Of a DNA stretch of 64,000 bases, positions 18,155 to 26,062 are shown one piece after another. Positions within the stretch are counted from its first letter, which is position 1. Every line of letters begins with the position of its first letter. Origin of the DNA: a bacterium (GTDB taxonomy: Bacteria; Desulfobacterota; Binatia; Binatales; Binataceae). The stretch is from the NCBI GenBank assembly GCA_014896235.1, contig JADBKU010000002.1:1-64000 (forward strand), written 5' to 3'. Under the pieces are notes generated by a model that ran no database searches, was not told the DNA's origin, and was given only the letters and a program-made list of their open reading frames with translations. The position numbers and the translations under genes were made by a program.

Positions 18155-19657
18155 ATGGCGCGATCGACGTTATCGGAACTCTTTGAGGATTCGAGGTCGC
18201 CCGACCCGGCGATTATTTCGCTCAGTCCTGCGGCCACCGTTTCGTATCGCGAGCTGGCGGAACGGATCGAGCAAATCGCGCGGCAGATCTCCGGCTGTGG
18301 AGTCGCGCCGGGTGATTGCGTCGCGATGTTTCTGCCGAACGGGATCGAATTTATCGAATTGTTTCTTGCAGTGACGCACGCACGGGCGATTGCCGCGCCG
18401 CTGAATCCCGCCCTTAAAGAAAACGAGTTGCGCGCTGCTCTGGAACAAAACGGAGCGCGAGCGATCATCGCACAGGCCGGCGATGCAGTGGTCAGGCAAG
18501 TCGCGGCCACGGTCGGAATACCCGTTTGGCCAGTCACGGTTGACGCTTCAGGCGTCGTTGCGCTGTCCGGAACGTCGCCCGTGGCGCATCGCGACCACGC
18601 GCCTGCCGAACCGGACGACATCGCCTTGTTTTCCAATACCAGCGGCAGTACCGGGCGGCCGAAATTAGTTCCGCTGACGCATGCGAATCTGGCTTCGTCC
18701 GCGCGCATCATCGCGGCTCATTATGGCCTGACGCCGAACGACCGGTGCTTGCTGGTGATGCCGCTGTTTCATGGCCACGGTTTGATCGGCGCGGCCCTGT
18801 CAACGCTCTCGTCAGGAGGAACGCTGATCGTACCGCCGCGCTTCTCGGCTTCGACCTTCTGGGGCGCGTTCGTGGACTATCGCGCGACCTGGTACACGGC
18901 GGTGCCGACGATCCATAGCGTGCTGCTGGCGCGGGCGGATGCCGACGGAGCGCCGAAAAGCGGCCCACGATTCATCCGCTCCTGTTCCGCACCGCTCGCT
19001 CCCGCGGTTCTAAAGAACATCGAGAACCGATTCGGCGCTCCGGTAATCGAAGCCTACGGCATGACCGAGACCGCTCATCAGGCGGCGTCAAATCCTCTGC
19101 CGCCGCGGCCGCACAAGGCGGGGTCGGTTGGAATCGGCACCGGGGTCGAACTGGCGATTATCGACGCCGCGGGGAAACGCTTGCCGGCGAATCAATCCGG
19201 CGAAGTAATCGTGCGCGGCGCCAAGGTGATGAAGGGGTACTGGAACAACCCTCAAGCGAACGCGGAGGCGTTTCTCGACGGATGGTTCCGCACCGGCGAC
19301 GTCGGAGTTGTCGATAACGACGGATATCTCTCGCTGACCGGCCGTATCAAGGAACTTATCAATCGCGGCGGCGAGAAAATCTCGCCCACCGAGGTCGAAG
19401 CCGCGCTGCTGGAAAATTCCGCGGTGGCCGAAGCGGCGGCGTTTGCTGTGCCGGACGCCAAATACGGAGAGGAAGTGTGGGCGGCGGTCGTGCTGAAGGG
19501 CGCGGCCGAACCCGATCGCCTGCGCGATTTTTGTCGCGAACGAATCGCGGATTTCAAAACGCCGAAAGTAATCAAGATCGTCTCTGAACTGCCGCGCAAT
19601 GCGACCGGCAAAATCGATCGAAGGCAGGTTGCCGCGCTCTTCACGCCGAAAAACTAG
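18155..19657 (+). CDS. AMP-forming acyl-CoA ligase, probably oxalate-CoA ligase-like
   Basis: A 500-residue ANL-superfamily ligase. SGSTGRPKLVPLTH (about residues 165-178) is the AMP-binding P-loop motif, AYGMTETAHQ the A5 motif, WFRTGDVG the A7/A8 hinge aspartate, and NATGKIDRRQV holds the catalytic lysine. Such enzymes couple ATP hydrolysis to thioester formation. It lies 14 bp upstream of oxalyl-CoA decarboxylase and has the length of plant/yeast oxalate-CoA ligases (AAE3/Pcs60), so direct activation of oxalate is the best guess. I chose the ATG at 18155 over a TTG at 18143; neither has a good SD. Family certain, substrate inferred. Confidence 0.85.
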   Translation: MARSTLSELFEDSRSPDPAIISLSPAATVSYRELAERIEQIARQISGCGVAPGDCVAMFLPNGIEFIELFLAVTHARAIAAPLNPALKENELRAALEQNGARAIIAQAGDAVVRQVAATVGIPVWPVTVDASGVVALSGTSPVAHRDHAPAEPDDIALFSNTSGSTGRPKLVPLTHANLASSARIIAAHYGLTPNDRCLLVMPLFHGHGLIGAALSTLSSGGTLIVPPRFSASTFWGAFVDYRATWYTAVPTIHSVLLARADADGAPKSGPRFIRSCSAPLAPAVLKNIENRFGAPVIEAYGMTETAHQAASNPLPPRPHKAGSVGIGTGVELAIIDAAGKRLPANQSGEVIVRGAKVMKGYWNNPQANAEAFLDGWFRTGDVGVVDNDGYLSLTGRIKELINRGGEKISPTEVEAALLENSAVAEAAAFAVPDAKYGEEVWAAVVLKGAAEPDRLRDFCRERIADFKTPKVIKIVSELPRNATGKIDRRQVAALFTPKN

Positions 19658-19671
19658 GGAGAGAGGGCCGC

Positions 19672-21372
19672 ATGGCCGGGTCAAGCGTCACCGACGGATT
19701 CCATCTGGTGATCGACGCGCTCAAGCTCAACGGGCTTGAAACCATTTATGGCGTCGCCGGTATCCCGATAACGGATTTGGCGCGCCTCGCGCAGGCCGAA
19801 GGTCTGCGCTACGTGGGCTTTCGCCACGAGCAATCGGCGGGATACGCCGCCGCGATCGCCGGTTTTTTGACCAGGAAACCGGGAATCTGCCTGACCGTCT
19901 CCGCGCCCGGCTTCCTGAACGGGATGGTCGCGCTCGCCAACGCGACGGTCAACGGCTTCCCGATGATTCAGATCAGCGGCTCCAGCGACCGTGCGATCGT
20001 CGATCTTCAGCAAGGTGATTACGAGGAGCTCGATCAGATGAACGCCGCCAAGCCGTATGCGAAAGCGGCGTATCGTGTAAATCGCCCTCAAGATATCGGC
20101 GTCGGAGTCGTTCGCGCGATCCACGCGGCGCTCTCGGGCCGGCCGGGCGGAGTATATCTCGACCTGCCCGCCGACGTCCTAAGCGCCACGCTCGATACCG
20201 CGGCCGCGGAGCAGTCGCTGATGAAGGCGATCGATCCGGCGCCGCGCCATATTCCTTCGCCCGAATCGATCCAGCGCGCGATCGACGCGCTGGCCGGAGC
20301 CGAACGTCCGCTCATTATTCTGGGCAAGGGCGCGGCCTACGCTCAGGCCGACGAATCCGTGCGTGCGTGGATCGAAACCACGCGGATTCCATACCTGCCG
20401 ATGTCGATGGCGAAGGGCTTGCTGCCGGACAACCATCCCCAATCGGCGTCGGCCGCGCGCTCATTCGTTCTCGGCCAGGCTGATGTGGTGATGCTAATCG
20501 GCGCGCGCCTGAACTGGCTGCTCGCGCACGGCAAAGGATCGCAGTGGTCGCCGGCGGCCAAATTTGTCCAGATCGATATCGCGCCGACGGAAATCGATAG
20601 CAATCGGCCGATCGCCGCGCCGATCGTCGGCGATATCGGCTCAGCGCTGTCCTGCCTGCTCGAGGCCAACCGATCTGGGCGCATCCAGCCGCGCGCCGCA
20701 TGGCTGGATGCGGTCGCGGCGCGCAAACGTCAGAATCTCGAACGGATGCGGGCGAATCTCGAGGCCAGCGCGAGCACGATGAATTTCTACGGCGCGTTGC
20801 GTGTGGTTCGCGACGTCATCGCCCAGCGGCCCGATGTTTACGTGGTGAACGAAGGCGCCAACACTCTCGATTTTGGCCGCAACATCGTCGATATGTATGC
20901 GCCGCGCAAACGGCTCGACAGCGGCACGTGGGGCGTGATGGGCATCGGCATGGGATACGCCATCGGCGCCGCCACAGTCAGCGGCAAACCGGTGCTCGCG
21001 ATCGAAGGCGACAGCGCGTTCGGTTTCAGCGGCATGGAAATCGAGACCATCTGCCGCTACCGGCTTCCGATAGTCATCGCCGTCTTCAACAACGGCGGTA
21101 TCTATCGCGGCGACGACGTCAACCGCGGCGGCGGATCGGACCCCGCGCCGACCGTGCTGATGAGAAATGCGCGCTACGACAAACTGATCGAAGCTTTCGG
21201 CGGCGCCGGCTATCACGCCGCCCATCCGGCGGATTTCCAGACGGCGCTCACGGAGGCGCTGGAGTCGGGCAAGCCCGCGCTAATCAATTGCGCGATCGAT
21301 CCGGCGGCGGGAACCGAGAGCGGCCATATCCAAAACCTCAATCCGAAAAGTTCGCTGTCTCAACAAAAGTAA
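19672..21372 (+). CDS. oxc: Oxalyl-CoA decarboxylase
   Basis: A 566-residue thiamine-diphosphate enzyme splitting oxalyl-CoA to formyl-CoA and CO2. It matches the E. coli YfdU sequence I remember almost continuously: IYGVAGIPITDLAR, GFRHEQSAGYAAA (with the TPP-activating Glu near residue 57), TVSAPGFLNG, QQGDYEELDQMNAAKPYAKA, and the TPP/Mg motif GDSAFGFSGMEIE with NNGGIYRG (about residues 445-480). SD GGAGAG lies 7-8 bp before the ATG. Coupled to the ligase upstream, it would let the cell consume oxalate. A partner CoA-transferase gene begins 20 bp downstream but is destroyed. Confidence 0.96.
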   Translation: MAGSSVTDGFHLVIDALKLNGLETIYGVAGIPITDLARLAQAEGLRYVGFRHEQSAGYAAAIAGFLTRKPGICLTVSAPGFLNGMVALANATVNGFPMIQISGSSDRAIVDLQQGDYEELDQMNAAKPYAKAAYRVNRPQDIGVGVVRAIHAALSGRPGGVYLDLPADVLSATLDTAAAEQSLMKAIDPAPRHIPSPESIQRAIDALAGAERPLIILGKGAAYAQADESVRAWIETTRIPYLPMSMAKGLLPDNHPQSASAARSFVLGQADVVMLIGARLNWLLAHGKGSQWSPAAKFVQIDIAPTEIDSNRPIAAPIVGDIGSALSCLLEANRSGRIQPRAAWLDAVAARKRQNLERMRANLEASASTMNFYGALRVVRDVIAQRPDVYVVNEGANTLDFGRNIVDMYAPRKRLDSGTWGVMGIGMGYAIGAATVSGKPVLAIEGDSAFGFSGMEIETICRYRLPIVIAVFNNGGIYRGDDVNRGGGSDPAPTVLMRNARYDKLIEAFGGAGYHAAHPADFQTALTEALESGKPALINCAIDPAAGTESGHIQNLNPKSSLSQQK

Positions 21373-21391
21373 TTTCGGAAAGTATCCTTGA

Positions 21392-21440
21392 ATGATAACG
21401 CCGCCGCTCGCGGGAATTAAAATCATCGACTTCACTCGTG
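21392..21440 (+). pseudogene. N-terminal stump of a CaiB-type CoA-transferase (likely formyl-CoA:oxalate CoA-transferase)
   Basis: An ATG 19 bp after the oxc stop opens with MITPPLAGIKIIDFTR, the characteristic first strand of class III CoA-transferases, then leaves all homology at about 21440 where IS3-like sequence begins. oxc and frc are commonly adjacent, so this is most likely the start of frc. Only about 16 of the usual 400 or more residues remain. Could in principle be a different CaiB-family gene. Confidence 0.75.
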
Positions 21441-21576
21441 CGCCGACGCCATCGTCGAGCTGGCCCGCGAGTTGGCGGCCTCGGCCAACTCGATCCGCAA
21501 GTGGGTCAAGCGGGCCGGACTCGATGGAGGTCTGCGCAGCGACGACCTGACCAGCACCGAGTGCGAGGAATCAGCC
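21433..21576 (+). pseudogene. IS3-family OrfA (transposase HTH) fragment
   Basis: In the frame starting at 21433 the translation is HSCADAIVELARELAAS, then SIRKWVKRAGLDGG and LTSTECEE. This is the end of the helix-turn-helix and the linker of an IS3-family OrfA protein. Its beginning, all of OrfB and the terminal inverted repeats are missing. The reading frame then passes into unrelated sequence. It begins exactly where the CoA-transferase stump stops. Confidence 0.7.
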
Positions 21577-21578
21577 GG

Positions 21579-21947
21579 GTGCGCTCGCGGTTCGTATTCG
21601 CCAACCGAAAAGCTAAGCCCCCAAACGAATGGGCTCAAGGTGACGACCCTTGGCGCCGAGCGGTTGAACATGCCGGCCTCGAATACCGACCGTTTTACAC
21701 CATGAGGTACACGTACGCGTTCCTGATGCTCTCCGCAGGCAAGCCGCTTCAGTGGGTTGCCGATCAGCTCGGCCACGTTGGCGTTATGAAGATCGACGAG
21801 GTCTATGGCCGCTGGAAGAAGCGCCACAACTTGCCGGACAAGCACCTGGATCTCGATGCACTTTTCCGATGCGCCAGAAGCATACCGCCCATGATAACCG
21901 CCAGCGCGCAGACCGCCCAGCAGCGAATCGATTCGATCTCCGGATAG
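21579..21947 (+). pseudogene. C-terminal fragment of a tyrosine recombinase (integrase)
   Basis: From 21579 the translation reads VRSRFVFANRKAKPPNEW, then GLEYRPFYTMRYTYAFLML, QWVADQLGHVGV and EVYGRW. These are the box II Arg, the GH motif and the nucleophilic Tyr of a phage-type integrase. The arm-binding and core-binding domains and the first catalytic Arg are absent, and an IS3 remnant in another frame precedes it. Tyr stands in place of the usual His in the HxxR box, which also occurs in some intact integrases. Probably a relic of an older island at this locus. Confidence 0.75.
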
Positions 21948-21992
21948 CTACCATAGGTTTTTCCCAATTTGTGTCGTTAAGCTCGCGACGCT

Positions 21993-22721
21993 ATGGTTGG
22001 CCTCGTGCGACGCCCGGAAAAGGAATACGGCAGCGAGTACAGGCTGTGGAAATACTTTTATGGTAAAAGACGCCGCGAGCTTGACGCAGCGATCTTGAAA
22101 GCAATAGGGTCCCCCGATTGCGCCCTGTCGTGGGTTTATCCTGACGAAACCAACGAACCGAACCAGCACGAGTTCGAGAATCTTACCTTTCTCTCGACGA
22201 GCGAATTTGCCGAAACGGTGGCAGAGTTTAAGACCGTTTGGCCGGTGACAGGTACTGGAATCAGTTGGGACGGAATCGCATGGGCTGAACGCGATCCGAG
22301 GCAGTTGATCCTCATCGAAGCTAAGGCGAACCAGCCGGAATTGTGCTCCGCGCCATCGGAGGCCGGAGAACGTAGCCTGAAGAAGATCTTTTCAGCCCTC
22401 CAGCGCACGAAGTCCGTTCTTAAAGTTCATCACCGGTTCGCATGGACGAACAGCTACTATCAATACGCGAACCGCTTGTTCGTTCTAAGTTTCCTTCAGA
22501 ATAGATTGAGCTGTCATCTCGTCTTTCTGTATTTCACCGGTGAAAAATTCCCCGACGGCACACCTTGTCCGCGTGACTCGGTTGAATGGCGGGAATTGAT
22601 CGACGCATGTCATTTGAGCCTCGGCCTTGCTTCACCAGGTGAACCCGACAAACTGTGGACGCACGAGCTCGGGAAGCGGGTTCACGAGATTTTCCTGCCC
22701 GCCCTGCCAGTCGGTGATTAA
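21993..22721 (+). CDS. PD-(D/E)XK nuclease-like protein, possible defence gene
   Basis: A 242-residue protein with no family name I can assign confidently. Residues 93-111 run from WDGIAW to LILIEAKAN: D93, E109 and K111 form the D-x(n)-E-x-K signature of PD-(D/E)XK nucleases, preceded by the expected strand-turn. The C-terminal half is hydrophobic and aromatic, with no membrane segment of clear length. Its third-position GC is visibly lower than that of oxc, suggesting transfer. It is followed 71 bp later by an HEPN RNase-like gene on the same strand. A nuclease role is inferred from the motif only. Confidence 0.6.
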   Translation: MVGLVRRPEKEYGSEYRLWKYFYGKRRRELDAAILKAIGSPDCALSWVYPDETNEPNQHEFENLTFLSTSEFAETVAEFKTVWPVTGTGISWDGIAWAERDPRQLILIEAKANQPELCSAPSEAGERSLKKIFSALQRTKSVLKVHHRFAWTNSYYQYANRLFVLSFLQNRLSCHLVFLYFTGEKFPDGTPCPRDSVEWRELIDACHLSLGLASPGEPDKLWTHELGKRVHEIFLPALPVGD

Positions 22722-22792
22722 GGACCTGGAGGGTCTTCGATCGCGATGCTGGGCCCGCCAACGCAATGAATAGGCCAAATCGGAGCGTGGCA

Positions 22793-23470
22793 ATGGCGGA
22801 AAGTAAGACGGCCAAAGAAGTTCGTAATGAACATCTGCGGACACTGGGTCCAACACTCGGCCCGCTGTATGACGCCCTCTACAACGAGGTGGTGTGGCTA
22901 CACGCGAAGTGGAACCAATACAGGATTCTTTACGCGGAATCACCGGAACGGGTTGAATTGCTGAACCGCACTGCGGGGTTCTTATTTCGTATGATTCAGA
23001 ATGTCCTATGGGAAGATGTTTTGATGCACATCGCCCGTCTGACGGATCCTCCCAAGTCGGCGGGAAAAGACAATCTTTCCCTTCGGCGACTTCCCAAGGC
23101 CCTCGACGAACTAGCGCTGTCGGCGGAGGTTGCGACGTTAGTGGAAGAGGCAGAGAAGGCGGCGCTGTTCGCTAGGGGCTGGCGGAATCGCCGCCTCGCG
23201 CACATGGACCTCAAGCTCGCGCTGGAGGATCGAGCCGAACCGCTACCCCGCGTGAGCCGTCATAACGTCGAACAAACGCTTGGGGCGATGGCTGCGATTC
23301 TGAACAGAATATGGGTTCACTTCACGCACGGAGAGATTGCCTTCGGGCTTTTCATCGCGCACGACGACGGGGAAAGTCTTGTATACTACTTAGAGTCTGC
23401 GATTGACGCCGAAGATCGTGAGAGAGAAAAGTTTTTAGGTGCTGCTGGCAATCCGAAAAGCCAAAAATGA
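22793..23470 (+). CDS. AbiU2-type HEPN domain protein
   Basis: A 225-residue all-helical protein. LYNEVVWLHAKWNQYR, LFRMIQNVLWEDVLMHIARLTDPPKS and SLRRLPKAL match the AbiU2 HEPN family as I remember it. Residues 131-137 (RNRRLAH) form the R-N-x4-AH catalytic motif of HEPN ribonucleases. The family is linked to abortive infection and toxin-type RNA cleavage. I chose the ATG at 22793, 7 bp after a GGAG SD. It may form a unit with the nuclease-like gene upstream. No antitoxin-like minimal nucleotidyltransferase is visible beside it. Confidence 0.7.
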   Translation: MAESKTAKEVRNEHLRTLGPTLGPLYDALYNEVVWLHAKWNQYRILYAESPERVELLNRTAGFLFRMIQNVLWEDVLMHIARLTDPPKSAGKDNLSLRRLPKALDELALSAEVATLVEEAEKAALFARGWRNRRLAHMDLKLALEDRAEPLPRVSRHNVEQTLGAMAAILNRIWVHFTHGEIAFGLFIAHDDGESLVYYLESAIDAEDREREKFLGAAGNPKSQK

Positions 23471-23490
23471 CATCGAATCGCCGCGCGATT

Positions 23491-23511
23491 TGCCACAAAT
23501 CTGCCACAAAT
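23491..23511 (+). repeat. Two 10-bp direct repeats at 11-bp spacing, outside the left att site
   Basis: TGCCACAAAT occurs at 23491-23500 and again at 23502-23511. The 11-bp period is one helical turn, as at integrase arm-type sites. It lies outside the left attachment repeat, so it may belong to the older island whose integrase fragment lies at 21579. Confidence 0.45.
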
Positions 23512-23575
23512 TTTCTAGCGCGATCATGCTGGTCAAATAAAACGTCGCGATTTCAGTTACTTGTCGCGAGCGTGG

Positions 23576-23619
23576 TGCCCCGGCCGGGAGTCGAACCCGG
23601 ACTTGAGGTTCCGGAGACC
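23576..23619 (-). repeat. attL/attR core copy: partial tRNA-Arg 3' end (element's left boundary)
   Basis: These 44 bp are identical to 37082-37125. They cover the 3' strand of the anticodon stem, the variable loop, the TPsiC arm, the acceptor 3' strand and the discriminator base of tRNA-Arg(CCG), read on the minus strand. Nothing resembling the tRNA 5' half follows at 23620, so this copy cannot form a tRNA. It is the duplicated attachment core left by site-specific integration. Confidence 0.95.
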
Positions 23620-23625
23620 AACTCC

Positions 23626-23667
23626 ATTCGCCACTATCTGCGAAATTTTTGCGCAATTCGCCACTAT
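23626..23667 (+). repeat. 12-bp direct repeat next to the left att core
   Basis: ATTCGCCACTAT occurs at 23626-23637 and 23656-23667, a 30-bp interval, immediately inside the left attachment core. It could bind integrase, excisionase or IHF, or be a relic of recombination. The wider non-coding stretch 23471-23871 holds only this, the att core and the arm-like repeats. Confidence 0.5.
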
Positions 23668-23730
23668 TCAAGGGTTTTTCGGCTGATCGGAAATAGTCAG
23701 TGGCCTTTGCGGGAGCTTCGCGGCGAATAG

Positions 23731-23846
23731 TCCGGGCAAAGTCAGAGGCAAAGTCAAAGCGTTTACGCTGAGGATTCTCAATCCTCTGCGCATCGAAAAA
23801 GCCGTGAAATCATTAGTAAATTTTGGCGACTTTGCCCAGACTTTGC
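23731..23846. promoter_or_regulatory. Putative integrase arm-type sites, left end of element
   Basis: GGGCAAAGTC at 23734-23743 is followed by GGCAAAGTCA at 23747-23756. The inverse forms GACTTTGCCC at 23828-23837 and GACTTTGC at 23839-23846 follow. The 13-mer TCCGGGCAAAGTC (23731-23743) recurs exactly at 36987-36999 at the other end. Repeated short sites flanking both cores are the classical layout of lambda-type integrase arm sites. Confidence 0.65.
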
Positions 23847-23871
23847 ACGAACGACGGGGTAGCATGGAGCT

Positions 23872-24267
23872 GTGAGTCGAAAAGCCGAACACGGGCTCTA
23901 TGTTCGCGCGCCGTCCGCTCTACAGCGCCGTAACTGGCGCGTCCGGCGCACAATCGCGCGGATGAAACTGGCAATGCCGTGGTTGACGCCGGCGGATTTG
24001 CCCGCCATGCGCCAATGGGCGGAATTCGAGATCGTCGGGGCGGCGCTGTTCAATGCGCTGGTCGATCAAGGCCCGGTCGATGAAAACGGGAAACCTCGCG
24101 ATCACCTGTTGAACCACTTGCGGCTGTATCGACAAGCGCAGCTCGGGCACGAAGCTGCGCTCGGCATGACGCCGGCGGCGCGCATGATGATCAAGGCGAC
24201 CGGTCGCCGATCGGATTTCGACCTCGCCGCGGCTTTTGCGGTTGGCGAAAGCTCCGAAACCGCATAG
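23872..24267 (+). CDS. Phage terminase small subunit, P27-like
   Basis: A 131-residue mostly helical protein with the pattern of P27-family small terminases: a Trp/Leu-rich middle (LTPADLPAMRQWAEFE), then LLNHLRLYRQAQLGHEAALGMTPAARMMI, the family's typical C-terminal oligomerisation helices before GMTP-AR. TerS recognises packaging sites and recruits TerL. Its location 83 bp before a TerL gene supports this. The start is a GTG, with GGAG only 2 bp away, so initiation is weak or the true start is different. It is the first gene inside the element's left end. Confidence 0.75.
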   Translation: MSRKAEHGLYVRAPSALQRRNWRVRRTIARMKLAMPWLTPADLPAMRQWAEFEIVGAALFNALVDQGPVDENGKPRDHLLNHLRLYRQAQLGHEAALGMTPAARMMIKATGRRSDFDLAAAFAVGESSETA

Positions 24268-24350
24268 CGCCGCGACGGATTCCGGGCGTGCGCGCGGTTT
24301 TGACGGCCGCGCCAGCTTGCCCAGGCGGCTGGCGCCAATCGAGGCTCAGA

Positions 24351-26003
24351 ATGGCTCTAAATCGAAAATTCCACGTCGCTCGTTGGCGGAGCGACCCGGT
24401 CGCATTCATCCGCGACGTGCTTCGCGATCCCGAAACCGGCAAGCCGTTCGAGCTCTATCCGGCGCAAGAGCGGTTTATCCGCGAAGCGCTGACGCCGACG
24501 CCTGACGGCCGATTGCCGTATCCCGAGCTGGTATTCAGCGCGCCGAAGAAAAGCGGCAAGACGGCGACCGCGGCGCTGATGATGCTGTACGTTGTCGTCG
24601 CGCTCGGCGGTCCGTACGCCGAAGGTTATTGCGCGGCGAACGACTTTGACCAGGCGCAAGGCCGCGTGTTCCAAGCCATTATGCGAATCATCGCGGCGTC
24701 GCCATTGTTGCGGAATTCGGCGCGCGTAACCGCGAATCGAATCGAGTTTACCTCGACTGGCGCGACGATAACCGCGATCGCGTCGGATTATGCGGGCGCG
24801 GCCGGCGCGAATCCGACCATCACGGTCTTCGATGAGCTGTGGGCGTATACGAGCGAGCGCGCCAATCGGCTGTTCGATGAATGCGTCCCCCCGCCGACGC
24901 GGAAAGTCGCGACGCGGCTGACCGTGACCTATGCGGGTTTTGAGGGGGAATCGAGGCTGCTGGAATCGCTGTACAAGCGGGCGATGACGGGCGAGGAAAT
25001 CGCGCCGTCGCTCTATCGTTCGCCGGGATTGCTGGCCGCCTGGCATCACGAGCCGGTTGCGCCGTGGCAGACGCCCGAATGGATCGAGCAGATGCGCGGG
25101 CAGCTCCGGCCGAACGCTTTTCTCCGGCAAATCGAGAATCGGTTTGTATCCGCTGAATCGAGTTTTGTGGACATGGCGTGGTGGGACGCCTGCGTCGAAG
25201 AGGGCTTGCGGCCGGTCGTTGGCGATTCGCGCCTGGCGGTCTGGGTCGGCGTCGACGCGAGCGTGAAGCGGGATTCGACGGCGATCGCGGCGGCGACGTA
25301 TGACCGCGAAGCGCGGGTGGTGCGGCTGGTCTGGCACAAGGTCTTTCAGCCGTCGGTCACGGACCCGCTCGACTTCGAGTCGACGATCGAAAAGAGCCTG
25401 CTCGAGCTGCGCGGGCGCTTCGACGTCCGCGAGGTGAGGTTCGATCCCTATCAGCTGGTCGCCGTGGCGCAGCGGCTCGCCGCGTCCGGTCTGCCGATGG
25501 TCGAATTTGCCCAGAGCGTGCCGAATCTGACCGAAGCGTCGAGCAATCTGTACGAGCTGATCAAGGGGCGCAACCTGGCGGTTTACGCTGACGCGGATTT
25601 GCGGCTGGCGGTGAGCCGGGCGGTGGCGCTCGAAACGTCGCGGGGATGGCGCATCGCCAAGGAAAAGGCGAGCCACAAGATCGACGTCGTCGTCGCGTTA
25701 GCTCAAGCGGCGCTCGGCGCGGTCCGTGGCGGCGCGGTCGATGCGCTCGAGCATCTCAAAGAGCTGGCCGCGGCGCGGCCGGCGGGGGCGCCGGAGAATC
25801 GGGAGAATGGCTATCAGCGTCAATTTTCGACGCTGTGGGGCGGCTCCCGGCCGGCGGCGCGGCGGATGGCGGAAAAGACGTGCGCGCATTGCCATCGGCC
25901 GATCGAAGACGGCCAGCCGTGGACAAGCGTGCAAGTCGGCCCGTTCGGGGGCTCGAACGTGATGCACGCCGCGTGCAACCAGCGCGCGATGTACGGCGCG
26001 TGA
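24351..26003 (+). CDS. Phage terminase large subunit with C-terminal zinc-ribbon-like tail
   Basis: A 550-residue DNA-packaging motor. SAPKKSGKTATA (about residues 63-74) is Walker A, TITVFDELWAY (about residues 155-165) Walker B with its Glu. VWVGVDASVKRDSTAIA (about residues 297-313) starts the RNase H-like nuclease with its first Asp; VRFDPYQ adds the next. Unusually, the last 45 residues hold CAHCHRPI and HAAC, a possible Cys/His zinc site. I chose the ATG at 24351, 6 bp after GAGG, over an upstream ATG at 24288. The next small gene lies 59 bp downstream. No portal gene follows, which is abnormal for phage. Confidence 0.88.
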   Translation: MALNRKFHVARWRSDPVAFIRDVLRDPETGKPFELYPAQERFIREALTPTPDGRLPYPELVFSAPKKSGKTATAALMMLYVVVALGGPYAEGYCAANDFDQAQGRVFQAIMRIIAASPLLRNSARVTANRIEFTSTGATITAIASDYAGAAGANPTITVFDELWAYTSERANRLFDECVPPPTRKVATRLTVTYAGFEGESRLLESLYKRAMTGEEIAPSLYRSPGLLAAWHHEPVAPWQTPEWIEQMRGQLRPNAFLRQIENRFVSAESSFVDMAWWDACVEEGLRPVVGDSRLAVWVGVDASVKRDSTAIAAATYDREARVVRLVWHKVFQPSVTDPLDFESTIEKSLLELRGRFDVREVRFDPYQLVAVAQRLAASGLPMVEFAQSVPNLTEASSNLYELIKGRNLAVYADADLRLAVSRAVALETSRGWRIAKEKASHKIDVVVALAQAALGAVRGGAVDALEHLKELAAARPAGAPENRENGYQRQFSTLWGGSRPAARRMAEKTCAHCHRPIEDGQPWTSVQVGPFGGSNVMHAACNQRAMYGA

Positions 26004-26062
26004 ACCGGATTTGGGCCGTAGGCGGTCCCAGAACGCTCGGAATCAAAAAGGCGGTAGAAGAT

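Noticed and set aside
23576..23619. A second tRNA gene at the element's left end
   Set aside because: Only the 3' 44 bases are present; no acceptor 5' strand or D arm follows, so it cannot fold as a tRNA.
23467..23730. An 87-codon open frame with PRPGVEPG
   Set aside because: It is translation of the reverse strand of the partial tRNA-Arg copy plus repeats; this peptide is a well-known false product of tRNA antisense frames.
25646..26062. A long open frame beginning inside the terminase gene and continuing to 26380
   Set aside because: The part overlapping terminase is a shadow frame; only the region from about 26063 onward is outside terminase and has coding character.
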